A stretch of DNA of 64,000 nt, taken from contig DASSIM010000128.1 in assembly GCA_035691865.1 (NCBI GenBank), positions 1 to 64,000 on the forward strand, read 5' to 3'. The stretch is from Nitrosopolaris sp035691865 (lineage in GTDB: Archaea > Thermoproteota > Nitrososphaeria > Nitrososphaerales > Nitrososphaeraceae). Numbering within the stretch: position 1 is the stretch's first letter; each line of letters starts with the position of its first letter. The notes beneath the pieces were generated by a model. The model did no database searches and was not told the DNA's origin. It was given only the letters and a program-made list of their open reading frames with translations. The position numbers were made by a program, and so were the translations under genes. Shown here in pieces: positions 1 through 8,185 of the stretch.

Positions 1-127
1 ATGTTCATGATTACAGATACAGACAGGCAATTACTGCTGGCGGGTTTGGGTGTATGGCCGCTTTGGACGTGGAAAAGTGGTTGACCGAGAGAAAACACAC
101 CGAAAATAAAGCCATAAGTAGGAGCTT

Positions 128-1138
128 CTATACAAGGTCATAGACAGGCTTTGAAAGATTGTTGGCCTTCTTGAGGATATTGTGATATTCTGTGTCCGTG
201 AAAACGCCTTGTTGCGCGTACAAACTCTTGAATTTAGTACCATCGTCTGCAAATATACCCACAAGATTACCGCTTTCCAATTCTTCAGCGGTCTTCAGCA
301 TTGAAGCCATGACAGAGCCTGACGATGGACCCACTAGCAATCTCTCTCTTGTGGCAAGCGCTCTTACTAGTCGAAACGACTCTTCATTTGTAGCGGTAAA
401 CCATTCATCGACAATCTTTTGACGTCGAACAAACAAGTCTGGCATTGAAGATTCTTCAAAATTTCTCAATCCTTGCAATAAGTGGTTCTTTTGGGCTTGT
501 ATTGCGATGATTCTAATATTGTTGTTCTTTTCCTTTAGGAATGTTGCGGTACCCGTGATGGTGCCACCTGTGCCACAACCAGTGAGGAAATGCGTTACCG
601 CACCGTTGGTTTGTTTCCATATTTCTGGCCCGGTGCTTTCATAATGGGCCAAAAAGTTCGCATCATTTTCGTATTGATTTGGCATATAATAAATATCGGG
701 CCTTGGTTTGGAAATCGCCTTAGCTAGTGAAATACTTTGATCGGTGCCAGCGCCCACCCTTGGGCAAAGATCATCTGATGTCTCATGTAGGGTAGCTCCC
801 AAGCTCTTTAAAATTTTCTTTGTCTCATCGCTTACCTTGTCTGGTATAACAATTTCAACTCTATAACCTAATGCTTGGGAAATTCCCGTTATAGCGATAC
901 CTGTATTGCCTGAAGTAGGCTCGATTATGACGCTTTTGTCTTTCTTTAACAGTCCTTTCCTCTCAGCCTCTTTTATCATCCAGTATGCGGCCCTGTCCTT
1001 GACCGAGCCAAAAGGGTTGTACCACTCTAGCTTGGCAAAAAGCTTTACGCTGCTTGTGGAAAACGAATTCAGCTCTACCAGAGGAGTATTGCCAATTTGA
1101 CTTACTATATCTGGCCGAGTAACAGTAGTCATGTTCAT
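128..1138 (-). CDS. Cysteine synthase-like PLP enzyme (beta-substituted alanine synthase family)
   Basis: A 336-residue fold-type II PLP enzyme. It has IGNTPLVEL near residue 15, NPFGSVKDR with the likely PLP lysine at residue 47, the substrate loop TSGNTG at 75-80, and a glycine-rich phosphate-binding loop GCGTGGTITG. Length and motifs fit cysteine synthase, O-phosphoserine sulfhydrylase or cystathionine beta-synthase catalytic domains; I cannot tell which acyl or phospho donor is used. The start codon overlaps the end of the upstream tusA-like gene by 4 nt, so the two are probably co-transcribed. That suggests, by inference, that TusA may be involved in supplying sulfur. Confidence 0.9.
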   Translation of the reverse strand: MNMTTVTRPDIVSQIGNTPLVELNSFSTSSVKLFAKLEWYNPFGSVKDRAAYWMIKEAERKGLLKKDKSVIIEPTSGNTGIAITGISQALGYRVEIVIPDKVSDETKKILKSLGATLHETSDDLCPRVGAGTDQSISLAKAISKPRPDIYYMPNQYENDANFLAHYESTGPEIWKQTNGAVTHFLTGCGTGGTITGTATFLKEKNNNIRIIAIQAQKNHLLQGLRNFEESSMPDLFVRRQKIVDEWFTATNEESFRLVRALATRERLLVGPSSGSVMASMLKTAEELESGNLVGIFADDGTKFKSLYAQQGVFTDTEYHNILKKANNLSKPVYDLV

Positions 1139-1395
1139 TTAGCCTTTTTGATTAGGAACTCAAGATCTTTGTTATCTTTGTTAACTGAGAGCAGTTCATG
1201 GCCATTTCTCTTTGCCCACATCGATATGTCTTCTTCAGATTCCGGGTCGTCGGCAACTACTTTTATCAACTCGCCAAGACTAAGTCTTTCCATTTCGATC
1301 TTTGTACGAAACACCGGCTCAGGACAATAAAGGCCCCTAACGTCGATGGTTTTGGTAGGAGATTTGTTGTTAGTAGTACTCATGTGGATAAACAA
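1135..1395 (-). CDS. tusA: TusA/SirA-family sulfur carrier protein
   Basis: An 86-residue protein with the family signature DVRGLYCPEPVFRTKIEM. The cysteine in the CPxP motif is the expected persulfide carrier. Proteins of this family relay sulfur to tRNA thiolation, molybdenum cofactor or sulfur metabolism. Two ATGs lie close together (1395 and 1383); the second gives a start nearer the usual length. The 4-nt overlap with the cysteine-synthase-like gene indicates a two-gene operon. Confidence 0.88.
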   Translation of the reverse strand: MFIHMSTTNNKSPTKTIDVRGLYCPEPVFRTKIEMERLSLGELIKVVADDPESEEDISMWAKRNGHELLSVNKDNKDLEFLIKKAK

Positions 1396-1468
1396 GTTTA
1401 TTGCGTAGGCGATATATTAACTGTTTAGGAACAGCATTTCGTTAATGCACAATTTCATAATCCTCTAA

Positions 1469-2230
1469 TCACCTGAAGAGGTCTTTCTCTCTAGATCGCA
1501 GCAGCTGCGATAAGGCGGAGTTCTCAATCATTTGATAAAAGTACCCTCTTATAATTACAACAGGGATACGTTCACTTTTACCCATTAGCAGTTCTGCAGC
1601 AGAAGCAATTTCGTCAACGACCGCAATTTCAGTTACTTTCAACTTCTTTCCGTACATATCCAAAGTCCCTATGTAGTTCTTTATTGGCCGGATTCCAGCA
1701 ATACCTATAGCCACATTGATTTGTCCTTCCCTAAACGGCCTCCCGAAGGTGTCAGTAATAATTACTGCTACGTCAATACCTGTTCTTCTTTTAAATGAAT
1801 GCCTTAGCTCACGGGCAGATAAATCTGCATCCTCAGGAAGTAATACTGCATAATCGTTACTTTTTTCCACGTTGCTTTGGTCTACCCCTGCGTTTGCACA
1901 AATTAGTCCGTGCTTTGTTTCCACAATTAGAACACCTCGAGCCGATCTCAAGATCTGTACAGACTCTGTCAAAATTAGTTCAATTAACCTCGGGTCCTTA
2001 TCGTTTTGTTTTGCAATTTGTAGCGATTTCTCTGAAGGATTGATGCATCTTAAATCAATTACCCTTCCTTCAGCCTTGGAGATTACTTTCTGTGCAACAA
2101 CCACTATGTCACCCTTTGAGAGAATTTCATTGACATTGTTCATAGACTCTAGAATTATTAAGTCCAGCTTGTCGCCTGCCTTAATATCTTGCATTACAGG
2201 AATAGGTATGATTTCGATCCTAGAATTCAA
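1469..2230 (-). CDS. cofE: Coenzyme F420-0:L-glutamate ligase
   Basis: A 253-residue protein matching CofE across its length: an N-terminal IEIIPIP strand and IKAGDKL, then DTFGRPFREGQINVAIGIAGI, and VVDEIASAAELLMGKSERIP towards the C terminus. CofE adds glutamates to F420-0 in a GTP-dependent reaction, completing the deazaflavin cofactor. An LLM-class enzyme in this window (26494-27489) could use F420. The gene stands alone, transcribed with its neighbours on the minus strand. Confidence 0.95.
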   Translation of the reverse strand: MNSRIEIIPIPVMQDIKAGDKLDLIILESMNNVNEILSKGDIVVVAQKVISKAEGRVIDLRCINPSEKSLQIAKQNDKDPRLIELILTESVQILRSARGVLIVETKHGLICANAGVDQSNVEKSNDYAVLLPEDADLSARELRHSFKRRTGIDVAVIITDTFGRPFREGQINVAIGIAGIRPIKNYIGTLDMYGKKLKVTEIAVVDEIASAAELLMGKSERIPVVIIRGYFYQMIENSALSQLLRSREKDLFR

Positions 2231-2262
2231 TATAAGACGTAATAACAGAATATAAGATATAA

Positions 2263-2922
2263 TTACTCCTGATGGATATTAGCTAGGACGGCTTTGCCAA
2301 ACTTTTTCTCAAGTAGATTTAGCAATAGTGATAAGTCGCGTATCTCTATGACCGCATCGGCTTTTTCCCTAACCTTATCTACTGGGCAGAATCCTACGGT
2401 AAATCCTGCAATAGCTAACAATTTCAAATCGTTGGCTCCGTCAATCACTGCCACTGTGTCCTCGCGCTTTATTCCCCATTCATTTACAATCGGGGTGACT
2501 GCTGCCGCTTTGTCTGAGGTAACCGTAATGTTCACATCAAAAAGTTTTCCATTTCTAAATATTAATTCATTGGAAAATATTTTATCAAGTCCAAGTTCAG
2601 TTTTCAATCTATCTGTTATGAGAGTAAAGCCGCCAGAAACGGCGATCATCTTCCAGCCTGCTCTTTTCAATGCAGAACAAAGTTCGATTGCACCGGGCAT
2701 AATTTCAAGATTCTTGCCGATTCGTTGGGCGTTCTCTAAACTTATGTCGCGAAGAGCTGCAACTCGGCGACTAAGCCCTTCTTCCCAATTTATTTCTCCC
2801 CTGATTCCTTGCTTTGTAATATCCCAAATTTCCTTCTCTTTTTCAGGTCCGATCAACTGTGCAAGCACAGGAAGGTACTCGGCATTAAGGAGGACGCCTT
2901 CTACGTCAAAGACAATTAGCAT
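2263..2922 (-). CDS. HAD-superfamily phosphatase, phosphoserine phosphatase/ThrH-like
   Basis: A 219-residue HAD protein from the ATG at 2922, which places motif I directly at the N terminus; a longer frame begins at 2943. Motif I reads FDVEGVLL, with Glu where most phosphoserine phosphatases have Asp, as in ThrH (DLEGVL). Motif II is around MIAVSGGFT, and motif III/IV is DTVAVIDGANDLKLLAIAG. A role in serine metabolism is plausible, since a cysteine-synthase-like gene lies nearby, but the substrate is not shown by sequence. Confidence 0.78.
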   Translation of the reverse strand: MLIVFDVEGVLLNAEYLPVLAQLIGPEKEKEIWDITKQGIRGEINWEEGLSRRVAALRDISLENAQRIGKNLEIMPGAIELCSALKRAGWKMIAVSGGFTLITDRLKTELGLDKIFSNELIFRNGKLFDVNITVTSDKAAAVTPIVNEWGIKREDTVAVIDGANDLKLLAIAGFTVGFCPVDKVREKADAVIEIRDLSLLLNLLEKKFGKAVLANIHQE

Positions 2923-2943
2923 AACAGAGTGCGCTCTTATCAA

Positions 2944-3333
2944 GTCGAAGTTCCCATATCAGTATATTAAGTTTGTCGAAATTTCTGCTGAGCGGAATCT
3001 TTCTGAAAATTAACATTTAATTTAGCTCTGGAAAAGATAACATGTAATTGTCATACATTTTACCAGTTGTCGTAGCTCTGTTCACTCCCTTGACAACAAC
3101 TGAATTGAACGGAGGAAAATCTTGCTTTAAATAACCAGAACTGTTTCTTCAGGACTTCCTCGAACCTGTATTTGCTTTCCCTAAATTCATTCCATCCTAA
3201 TGCTCACTGGACGCCAATAGAAAATTAATTCGGTGAAAAAGTCAGATTCTTAGTCGGAGAAATGCTGGTACGACGAGTTTCAGATATCGTCAGGAAAAGG
3301 ATCTTATAGCTGTTTCGTGTTGCTGTTTGATAA
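2944..3333. other. Intergenic region, no gene seen
   Basis: About 390 bases between divergent genes. I found no convincing reading frame, tRNA or repeat. It presumably carries the promoters of the minus-strand phosphatase and the plus-strand small Cys-containing protein. Confidence 0.5.
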
Positions 3334-3621
3334 ATGAGTGACAGCTCAGGTGTCAAATACCTGGTTCCTGTAAAGCAGGTGGACAAATCGATAAAATTGA
3401 CCGACGAAGCAAGGGCGGAGCTAAGGAGCATTGGAATGATGGATGAGAAAGGCAAATTAAAATTAAAAGGTGTGAGTGCCAAGATGCTCAAACGGATGAA
3501 ACTGGAGTCGGTAGATTGTCCTGTCCTGAAAGCCGAGGTAGGGTTTGTCCAATGCTATGTTTGCAAGAATTTTCATAGCAGGATAACGGGCCAGGTTTAT
3601 TGTAAAGGAGAGCCATTTTGA
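3334..3621 (+). CDS. Small conserved-looking cysteine-containing protein, function unknown
   Basis: A 95-residue protein starting with ATG (MSDSSGVKYLVPVKQVDK). The first two thirds are charged and helical. The C-terminal part holds four cysteines in CPVL...CYVC...C spacing, which could bind a metal or form disulfides. I do not recognise the family. It lies 50 nt upstream of the ProRS gene on the same strand, so co-expression is possible. Confidence 0.7.
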   Translation: MSDSSGVKYLVPVKQVDKSIKLTDEARAELRSIGMMDEKGKLKLKGVSAKMLKRMKLESVDCPVLKAEVGFVQCYVCKNFHSRITGQVYCKGEPF

Positions 3622-3671
3622 AGTTGGGCATCAGCAAAACTTCATAAATCTAACAAGTCAGTTTTTCTCCC

Positions 3672-5129
3672 TTGGCTTCGGCAACGCACAGTGGTATCAG
3701 CGTAAAAAAAAATGAGAATCTTAGTGATTGGTATACTCAGGTAATCTGGAAGGCAGGGCTGGCAGACTATGCACCAGTTAAAGGCTTTATAATACTAAAG
3801 CCATATGGATATGCTATATGGGAGCTAATTAAGGATATTATTGATCGTAAATTAAAAGAGACCGGGCATCAAAATGGTTTTTTACCTGCATTGATACCCG
3901 AAGCTCTGCTAGCCAAAGAGAAAGAGCACTTTGCAGGATTTACACCTGAGGTGTTTTGGGTCACAAGAGCCGGTAACAATGATTTACCTGAGAGACTGGC
4001 TTTAAGACCAACTTCTGAGACAATAGCATACTCCTCCTTCTCTAGATGGGTTGCTAGCTACAGAGATCTCCCAATCAAAATGAACTTTTGGAATACTGCA
4101 TTACGCGCAGAGATAAAGGCGACAAAACCCTTTATTAGAAATTCGGAATTTCTTTGGCAGGAAGGGCATACCGTACACACTAATGAGGAAGAGGCGAAGG
4201 AGGAAGTTATGTTGATTTTAGACATCTATAAGCGGCTGATCGAAGACCATTTGGCTATCCCTACTCTAGCAGGACTCAAAAGCGAGAAGGAAAAATTTGT
4301 TGGTGCAAAGTATACTACTACTTTGGAGGGAATGATGCCCGATGGCAAGGCCTTACAAATGGCCACTTCTCATCACCTGGGTCAGAACTTTTCGAAGCCC
4401 TTCGATATAAAATACCTCGGCCAAGACAACGATCAGCACTATGCTTGGCAAACTTCATGGGGTGTTTCATGGCGTCTCATTGGAGCGTTGGTGATGATGC
4501 ACGGAGACGACAAGGGACTTTTGCTACCCCCTAACATAGCTCCTATACAGGTAGTGCTTGTGCCGATTTTTAGGGACAGAGACTCTAAGGTCGTCAAATC
4601 AAAAGCACAGGGAGTAGCAGATGTTTTAAGGAAATCCGGGCTACGGGTCAAAGTTGATGAGCGAGACGAATATACCTCTGGATGGAAGTTCAACGAATGG
4701 GAAGTCAAAGGAGTTCCACTTAGAATCAATCTAGGACCACGAGATATCGCGAATGCACAAGTGGAACTCGTGAGAAGAGACACCATGCAGAAATCGACGG
4801 TTAATTGCTCAATATTGGTCGTTTCAGTATTTTCTATTTTGAATGAAATCCAGAACAATCTACTAGTTCGAACTAAGGAAATCCTGAGACAAAATATGTC
4901 GAAAGTAATTTCTTACGATTCTTTCAAAGAGATTCTTGATGGCAAAGGTGGGTTTGTTTATACAGGATGGTGCGGAGACCAAAGTTGTGAGACAAAAGTA
5001 AAGGAAGAAACGGGAGCCGACTTGCGGGTCCTTCCTTTCAATGAGCAGGAGGCAGCTGGTTTGCTATCCACTTGTGTCTATTGCAGAAGACCTGCAAACA
5101 AAAATGCGGTTTTCGCTCGGGCTTATTAG
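3672..5129 (+). CDS. proS: Prolyl-tRNA synthetase, archaeal/eukaryotic type
   Basis: A 485-residue class II aminoacyl-tRNA synthetase. It has the proline-type catalytic core (LRPTSETIAY, RWVASYRDLPIKMNFW), the anticodon-binding domain, and the archaeal C-terminal zinc domain with paired cysteines (GWCGDQSC ... CVYCRRP) ending in the characteristic ARAY. The start is a TTG, giving MASATHSGISVKKNENLSDWYTQV, where the conserved part begins about residue 17. It charges tRNA-Pro. Confidence 0.96.
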   Translation: MASATHSGISVKKNENLSDWYTQVIWKAGLADYAPVKGFIILKPYGYAIWELIKDIIDRKLKETGHQNGFLPALIPEALLAKEKEHFAGFTPEVFWVTRAGNNDLPERLALRPTSETIAYSSFSRWVASYRDLPIKMNFWNTALRAEIKATKPFIRNSEFLWQEGHTVHTNEEEAKEEVMLILDIYKRLIEDHLAIPTLAGLKSEKEKFVGAKYTTTLEGMMPDGKALQMATSHHLGQNFSKPFDIKYLGQDNDQHYAWQTSWGVSWRLIGALVMMHGDDKGLLLPPNIAPIQVVLVPIFRDRDSKVVKSKAQGVADVLRKSGLRVKVDERDEYTSGWKFNEWEVKGVPLRINLGPRDIANAQVELVRRDTMQKSTVNCSILVVSVFSILNEIQNNLLVRTKEILRQNMSKVISYDSFKEILDGKGGFVYTGWCGDQSCETKVKEETGADLRVLPFNEQEAAGLLSTCVYCRRPANKNAVFARAY

Positions 5130-5744
5130 CCCATGATATTTGGAACCCTTAATCCCCATGCTTTTATTGATCTGAGATAATCGAGCAATTGTGCGTTTGG
5201 ATTGCTGATTGGTGATGGATAATTCCCAGTGTTATTTTGAATAGGTTGTATCATCAAACGAGTTTCACGTAAGCGTAATTCATAACCTTGGAAGCGATTT
5301 ATGGCGGGAAGGCGACATTGCGTAATCTGGATCGTTGCTCAGATTTTCTAGATTATTAATCCGACGATATCGCGTGGGGGGAAAACCTGGCAATCATGAT
5401 ACGATACCGTTCAAAATTATCGTCAATCAGCAGTACTAGTTCTAGTTGTTCCGGTTCTTATTGTTGACTAGAGTGCAGAAAAGATAATTTCTGTTACGGC
5501 AACGACAACAAGAACGGATCCCAACAACTTTATAACCTATTTCATCTATGGACTGAATATGCAATCACGGTTCCTGTTTTATAGCATGTACCTGGCGGCC
5601 AAACTCTGGATATATAGGATAATAAAAGAAAAGAAGAGAAAAACAGAGGAGATCTCAGCCTGATGCAGTTTTTATATATGTGGGTACCTGTAGGCTCTTC
5701 AGTATATCCTTCTGACAAATAACACAATTAAAGAACTCACAATT
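5130..5744. other. Intergenic region, no gene seen
   Basis: About 615 bases with no convincing reading frame. A T/A-rich TATA-like stretch near 5669-5679 is a candidate promoter for the downstream phosphatase gene, whose start is about 65 nt further on. A structured or guide RNA cannot be excluded by eye. Confidence 0.4.
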
Positions 5745-6578
5745 TTGGATACACTTGATCTGCTAAAAGAAGCGTGCATTCAAGTATACCGTCAAACAAG
5801 GGGTCTAATTGGAACCAAACAGGGCAATGAGAAACTGGGAAGGGGTGCAGGAGGAGATATCAGCAGAAGAATCGACATTGTTGCTGAAGGAGAAGTTATG
5901 GAAATCGTCAAGAAACACAACTTTAACCCTACAATCATTGCAGAGGAATCAGGTACAATTGACGGCGAGGACGCTGGTTTCTTGGTCATGGATGCTATCG
6001 ATGGAACAACTAATACAAGTCGTGCACTTCCTTTCTATTGTTGTTCTCTAGCCTACGCAACAGACGTCAACCTCACTTCGGTAACTGACGCCGCTATAAT
6101 TGACTTGTCACGAGGTGATCTCTACCATGCCTCGGATAAGCGAGGTGCGTTTATGAACAACACTCGGATCCACGCAAGCAGTTCATCTAAATTCGCTGAG
6201 AGCGACGATTTGGATGATATTCTGGTAGGTTTGAATTTATCGGGTGCCTCTCCCAAGGTCATGATGAGGCTGCTCAAAGTTATTTCAAACGTAAATCACA
6301 TTAGACAATTTGGAGCAAATGCCTTGGAGTTGTGCTACCTTGCAAGAGGCTTTTTAGACGCTTATATCGATATTCGCGGAAAAATTCGTGCAACGGATCT
6401 CGCAGCGGCTTACCTCATTGTGAAGGAAGCGGGGGGAAAGTTGTACTCCACCAGTGGCTTGAGCCTTGATTCTGAGATAGATGGCAAAGCAAGGATTTCA
6501 TACTTAGCGGTAAGTAGCGACGAAGTATTTGCGCGTCTATCTGATTATATGCAAATCAACAGCGGACTAGAATTTTGA
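5745..6578 (+). CDS. Inositol monophosphatase / archaeal fructose-1,6-bisphosphatase family
   Basis: A 277-residue member of the lithium-sensitive metal-dependent phosphatase family. The metal site motifs are visible: IIAEESG, VMDAIDGTTN and RATDLAAAYLIVKEAGG. In archaea such enzymes often act on both inositol phosphate and fructose-1,6-bisphosphate; the sequence does not separate the two. The start is TTG (MDTLDLLKEA). It is followed directly by tRNA-Asp on the other strand. Confidence 0.88.
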   Translation: MDTLDLLKEACIQVYRQTRGLIGTKQGNEKLGRGAGGDISRRIDIVAEGEVMEIVKKHNFNPTIIAEESGTIDGEDAGFLVMDAIDGTTNTSRALPFYCCSLAYATDVNLTSVTDAAIIDLSRGDLYHASDKRGAFMNNTRIHASSSSKFAESDDLDDILVGLNLSGASPKVMMRLLKVISNVNHIRQFGANALELCYLARGFLDAYIDIRGKIRATDLAAAYLIVKEAGGKLYSTSGLSLDSEIDGKARISYLAVSSDEVFARLSDYMQINSGLEF

Positions 6579-6604
6579 ACCGTTATGAAAAAAATCGAAA
6601 ACAG

Positions 6605-6707
6605 CGCCCGGGCCGGGATTCGAACCCGGGTCGAAGGAGTGACAGTCCCCCATACTGGACCGGATTTTATGACTACTGATGATCAGCAATCTCTATACTA
6701 CCCGGGC
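6605..6707 (-). tRNA. tRNA-Asp (GTC) with an intron in the D loop
   Basis: The acceptor arms GCCCGGG and CCCGGGC, with G73, enclose a T arm CCGGG-TTCGAAT-CCCGG and an anticodon arm GGGGA-CTGTCAC-TCCTT, giving anticodon GTC. The gene is 103 nt long. The surplus of about 29-31 nt lies in the D loop, between GTATAG and GGTCCAGTAT (about 6662-6692). The insert folds into a 9-bp hairpin (GATTGCTGA / TCAGTAGTC, including G-U pairs) with a 3-nt loop. The exact splice sites are not fixed. CCA is not encoded. Confidence 0.88.
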
Positions 6708-6823
6708 GCACAAAGGAGGCTTTTTAAGCAAGCACTTAAATTGTTTTGCCTCGCCAGTTGGATGCACGTGCTTTGCGATTGTATAAAAATAAATTATACG
6801 ATGCCTGAGCCTAGGATTATACT

Positions 6824-6910
6824 GGGCCCGTAGCTCAGCCAGGTAGAGTACCGGACTTTTAATCTAGGGAAGAAATCCGGCTGTCTCGGGTTCGATTCCC
6901 GACGGGCCCG
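6824..6910 (+). tRNA. tRNA-Lys (TTT) with a canonical intron
   Basis: The acceptor GGGCCCG pairs with CGGGCCC, with G73. The D arm GCTCAGCCAGGTAGAGT is followed by the anticodon stem CCGGA and loop CTTTTAA. A 13-nt insert (about 6862-6874) sits at the usual archaeal position 37/38, before the 3' stem TCCGG. The T arm TCGGG-TTCGATT-CCCGA is normal. The spliced length is 74 nt. Confidence 0.93.
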
Positions 6911-7303
6911 CAGTCATATCAGCTCTCCAGTATAAATGCACGGAAAAATAAAAATAGAATTGTTGCACAAGAGTCAGGCCCAAATTCGCCTAGAAGCATG
7001 ACAGAATACCCAGACAGAAGTATCAATATGATCCTTTATACAAAGTGATGGCTTGACAGCAGCTTTTCGATTTTGAGAGGAAGACAAGTTAAAACCGTAC
7101 TTCTACTTCTGCACGCTAAAACTCCAATAATTATACCCATGAACAAACTTGCATCTGCAGTACTAGTAGCAAACATGATGCTATTTTGTTTCTAGAACAG
7201 CACTGAGATTCTTTTTCGGCCTTTTTTACGTTTAACAGTAGCCAAAAGTGCTTTCTCTGAATACAAGCGAGAATAATTGGTTGACCTACTGACTGACGGC
7301 AGT
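6911..7303. other. Intergenic region, no gene seen
   Basis: About 390 bases between tRNA-Lys and the small minus-strand gene. No reading frame or RNA structure could be supported. Confidence 0.4.
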
Positions 7304-7450
7304 TCACTTACTTTTACGTTTGTGTTCATCAACAAGCAATTTAACAACTGCTTCTAGGGTCCTCTCTTTCCCGTCTTTTACAGTATACTCGGCGCCTATC
7401 TTCAGAAGTGCTTTTTTAGTTCCCTCTGTAATCTTCATAGTTGAAGTCAT
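7304..7450 (-). CDS. Very small ribbon-helix-helix-like protein (putative transcription regulator or antitoxin)
   Basis: A 48-codon frame that begins MTSTMKITEGTKKALLKI and ends VKLLVDEHKRKSK before TGA. The pattern of a short strand (TMKIT), a helix (EGTKKALLKIGAEY) and a second helix (RTLEAVVKLLVDEH) is that of ribbon-helix-helix DNA-binding proteins, which are often this short. ATGs at 7450 and 7438 are both possible. Four TGGTAT boxes lie just upstream (7453-7522), which fits an autoregulated repressor. No toxin gene is seen beside it, so the antitoxin idea is weak. Confidence 0.58.
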   Translation of the reverse strand: MTSTMKITEGTKKALLKIGAEYTVKDGKERTLEAVVKLLVDEHKRKSK

Positions 7451-7452
7451 AA

Positions 7453-7522
7453 TGGTATGTTCAGTATATGTGTGATACCAGAAGTCATATAACTTTACTG
7501 GTATATCAGAGATATGTGGTAT
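7453..7522. promoter_or_regulatory. Cluster of four TGGTAT boxes upstream of the small RHH-like gene
   Basis: TGGTAT occurs at 7453-7458, 7499-7504 and 7517-7522 on the plus strand and at 7475-7480 on the minus strand, spaced 18-24 nt apart. The array spans the promoter region of the minus-strand gene starting at 7450, including AT-rich TATA-like stretches. The first two boxes form an inverted repeat. Repeated short boxes at this spacing suit operators for a ribbon-helix-helix dimer; this is inference. Confidence 0.45.
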
Positions 7523-7755
7523 ATTGAATATATTCGATCAAGATCCCCATTGTCAAATCCCCAAGAATCTTTCTAAGTCGAATTATGAAAGGAGAAATAT
7601 CTTAAACCGGTTGGATTTTTCCCTCCGATGCAATTTACAACCCTAAAACTCCTAAGCTAGCGTCCTAATCTTGTCTTGACTATGAAACCTCTCTGAACTG
7701 TAATAGGCTATAATGAATAACCTTTTATTTCATACACGTATATAATTTTGGCTGT

Positions 7756-7995
7756 TTGCGTCTGGCGGCTTTAATTGCATTTATTACCATAATATGGCTA
7801 ATGGTATTAGCAGTCGCAGCATTTCTCGTAACTCTTGTACCCTCGGTACAACTCATGTTTAAAGGGGGAGAAAGATCAGATAAGTTAAGTATCTCATCAA
7901 TACAAGCACTTATAGCTGTAGGAGTAGTGCTGTTATTCATAATGGGATTAAGCAAGCTTAAAGGATTCTACGCAGCGAGAAAATTGCACCTATAA
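7756..7995 (+). CDS. Small membrane protein with two transmembrane segments
   Basis: A 79-residue frame with a TTG start. Two hydrophobic stretches are clear: about residues 3-32 (AALIAFITIIWLMVLAVAAF...) and 49-65 (IQALIAVGVVLLFIMGL). They are separated by a short polar loop, and a basic tail KLKGFYAARKLHL follows. I do not recognise a family. An opposite-strand frame over the same region looks like a shadow. Confidence 0.6.
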   Translation: MRLAALIAFITIIWLMVLAVAAFLVTLVPSVQLMFKGGERSDKLSISSIQALIAVGVVLLFIMGLSKLKGFYAARKLHL

Positions 7996-8185
7996 GTACC
8001 TTGTAGGCCCTTATTATGAAAGCTAATTACACCTAGTAACTCAGTGAAACTCTTTTTTTCTATCTTGTTTAGAGTTCATAATATCCATCCCACCTAGCAA
8101 GAATCAACAAAAATGACAATCACTTGGAAACCCTCTAGTTTAGATCTACATTTAATATTGTCTAATTCGTGTCTGTCATTATCCA

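Noticed and set aside
5542..5727. 61-codon minus-strand frame
   Set aside because: Sequence is an unlikely protein with no helix or domain pattern; overlaps what looks like a promoter for the phosphatase gene.
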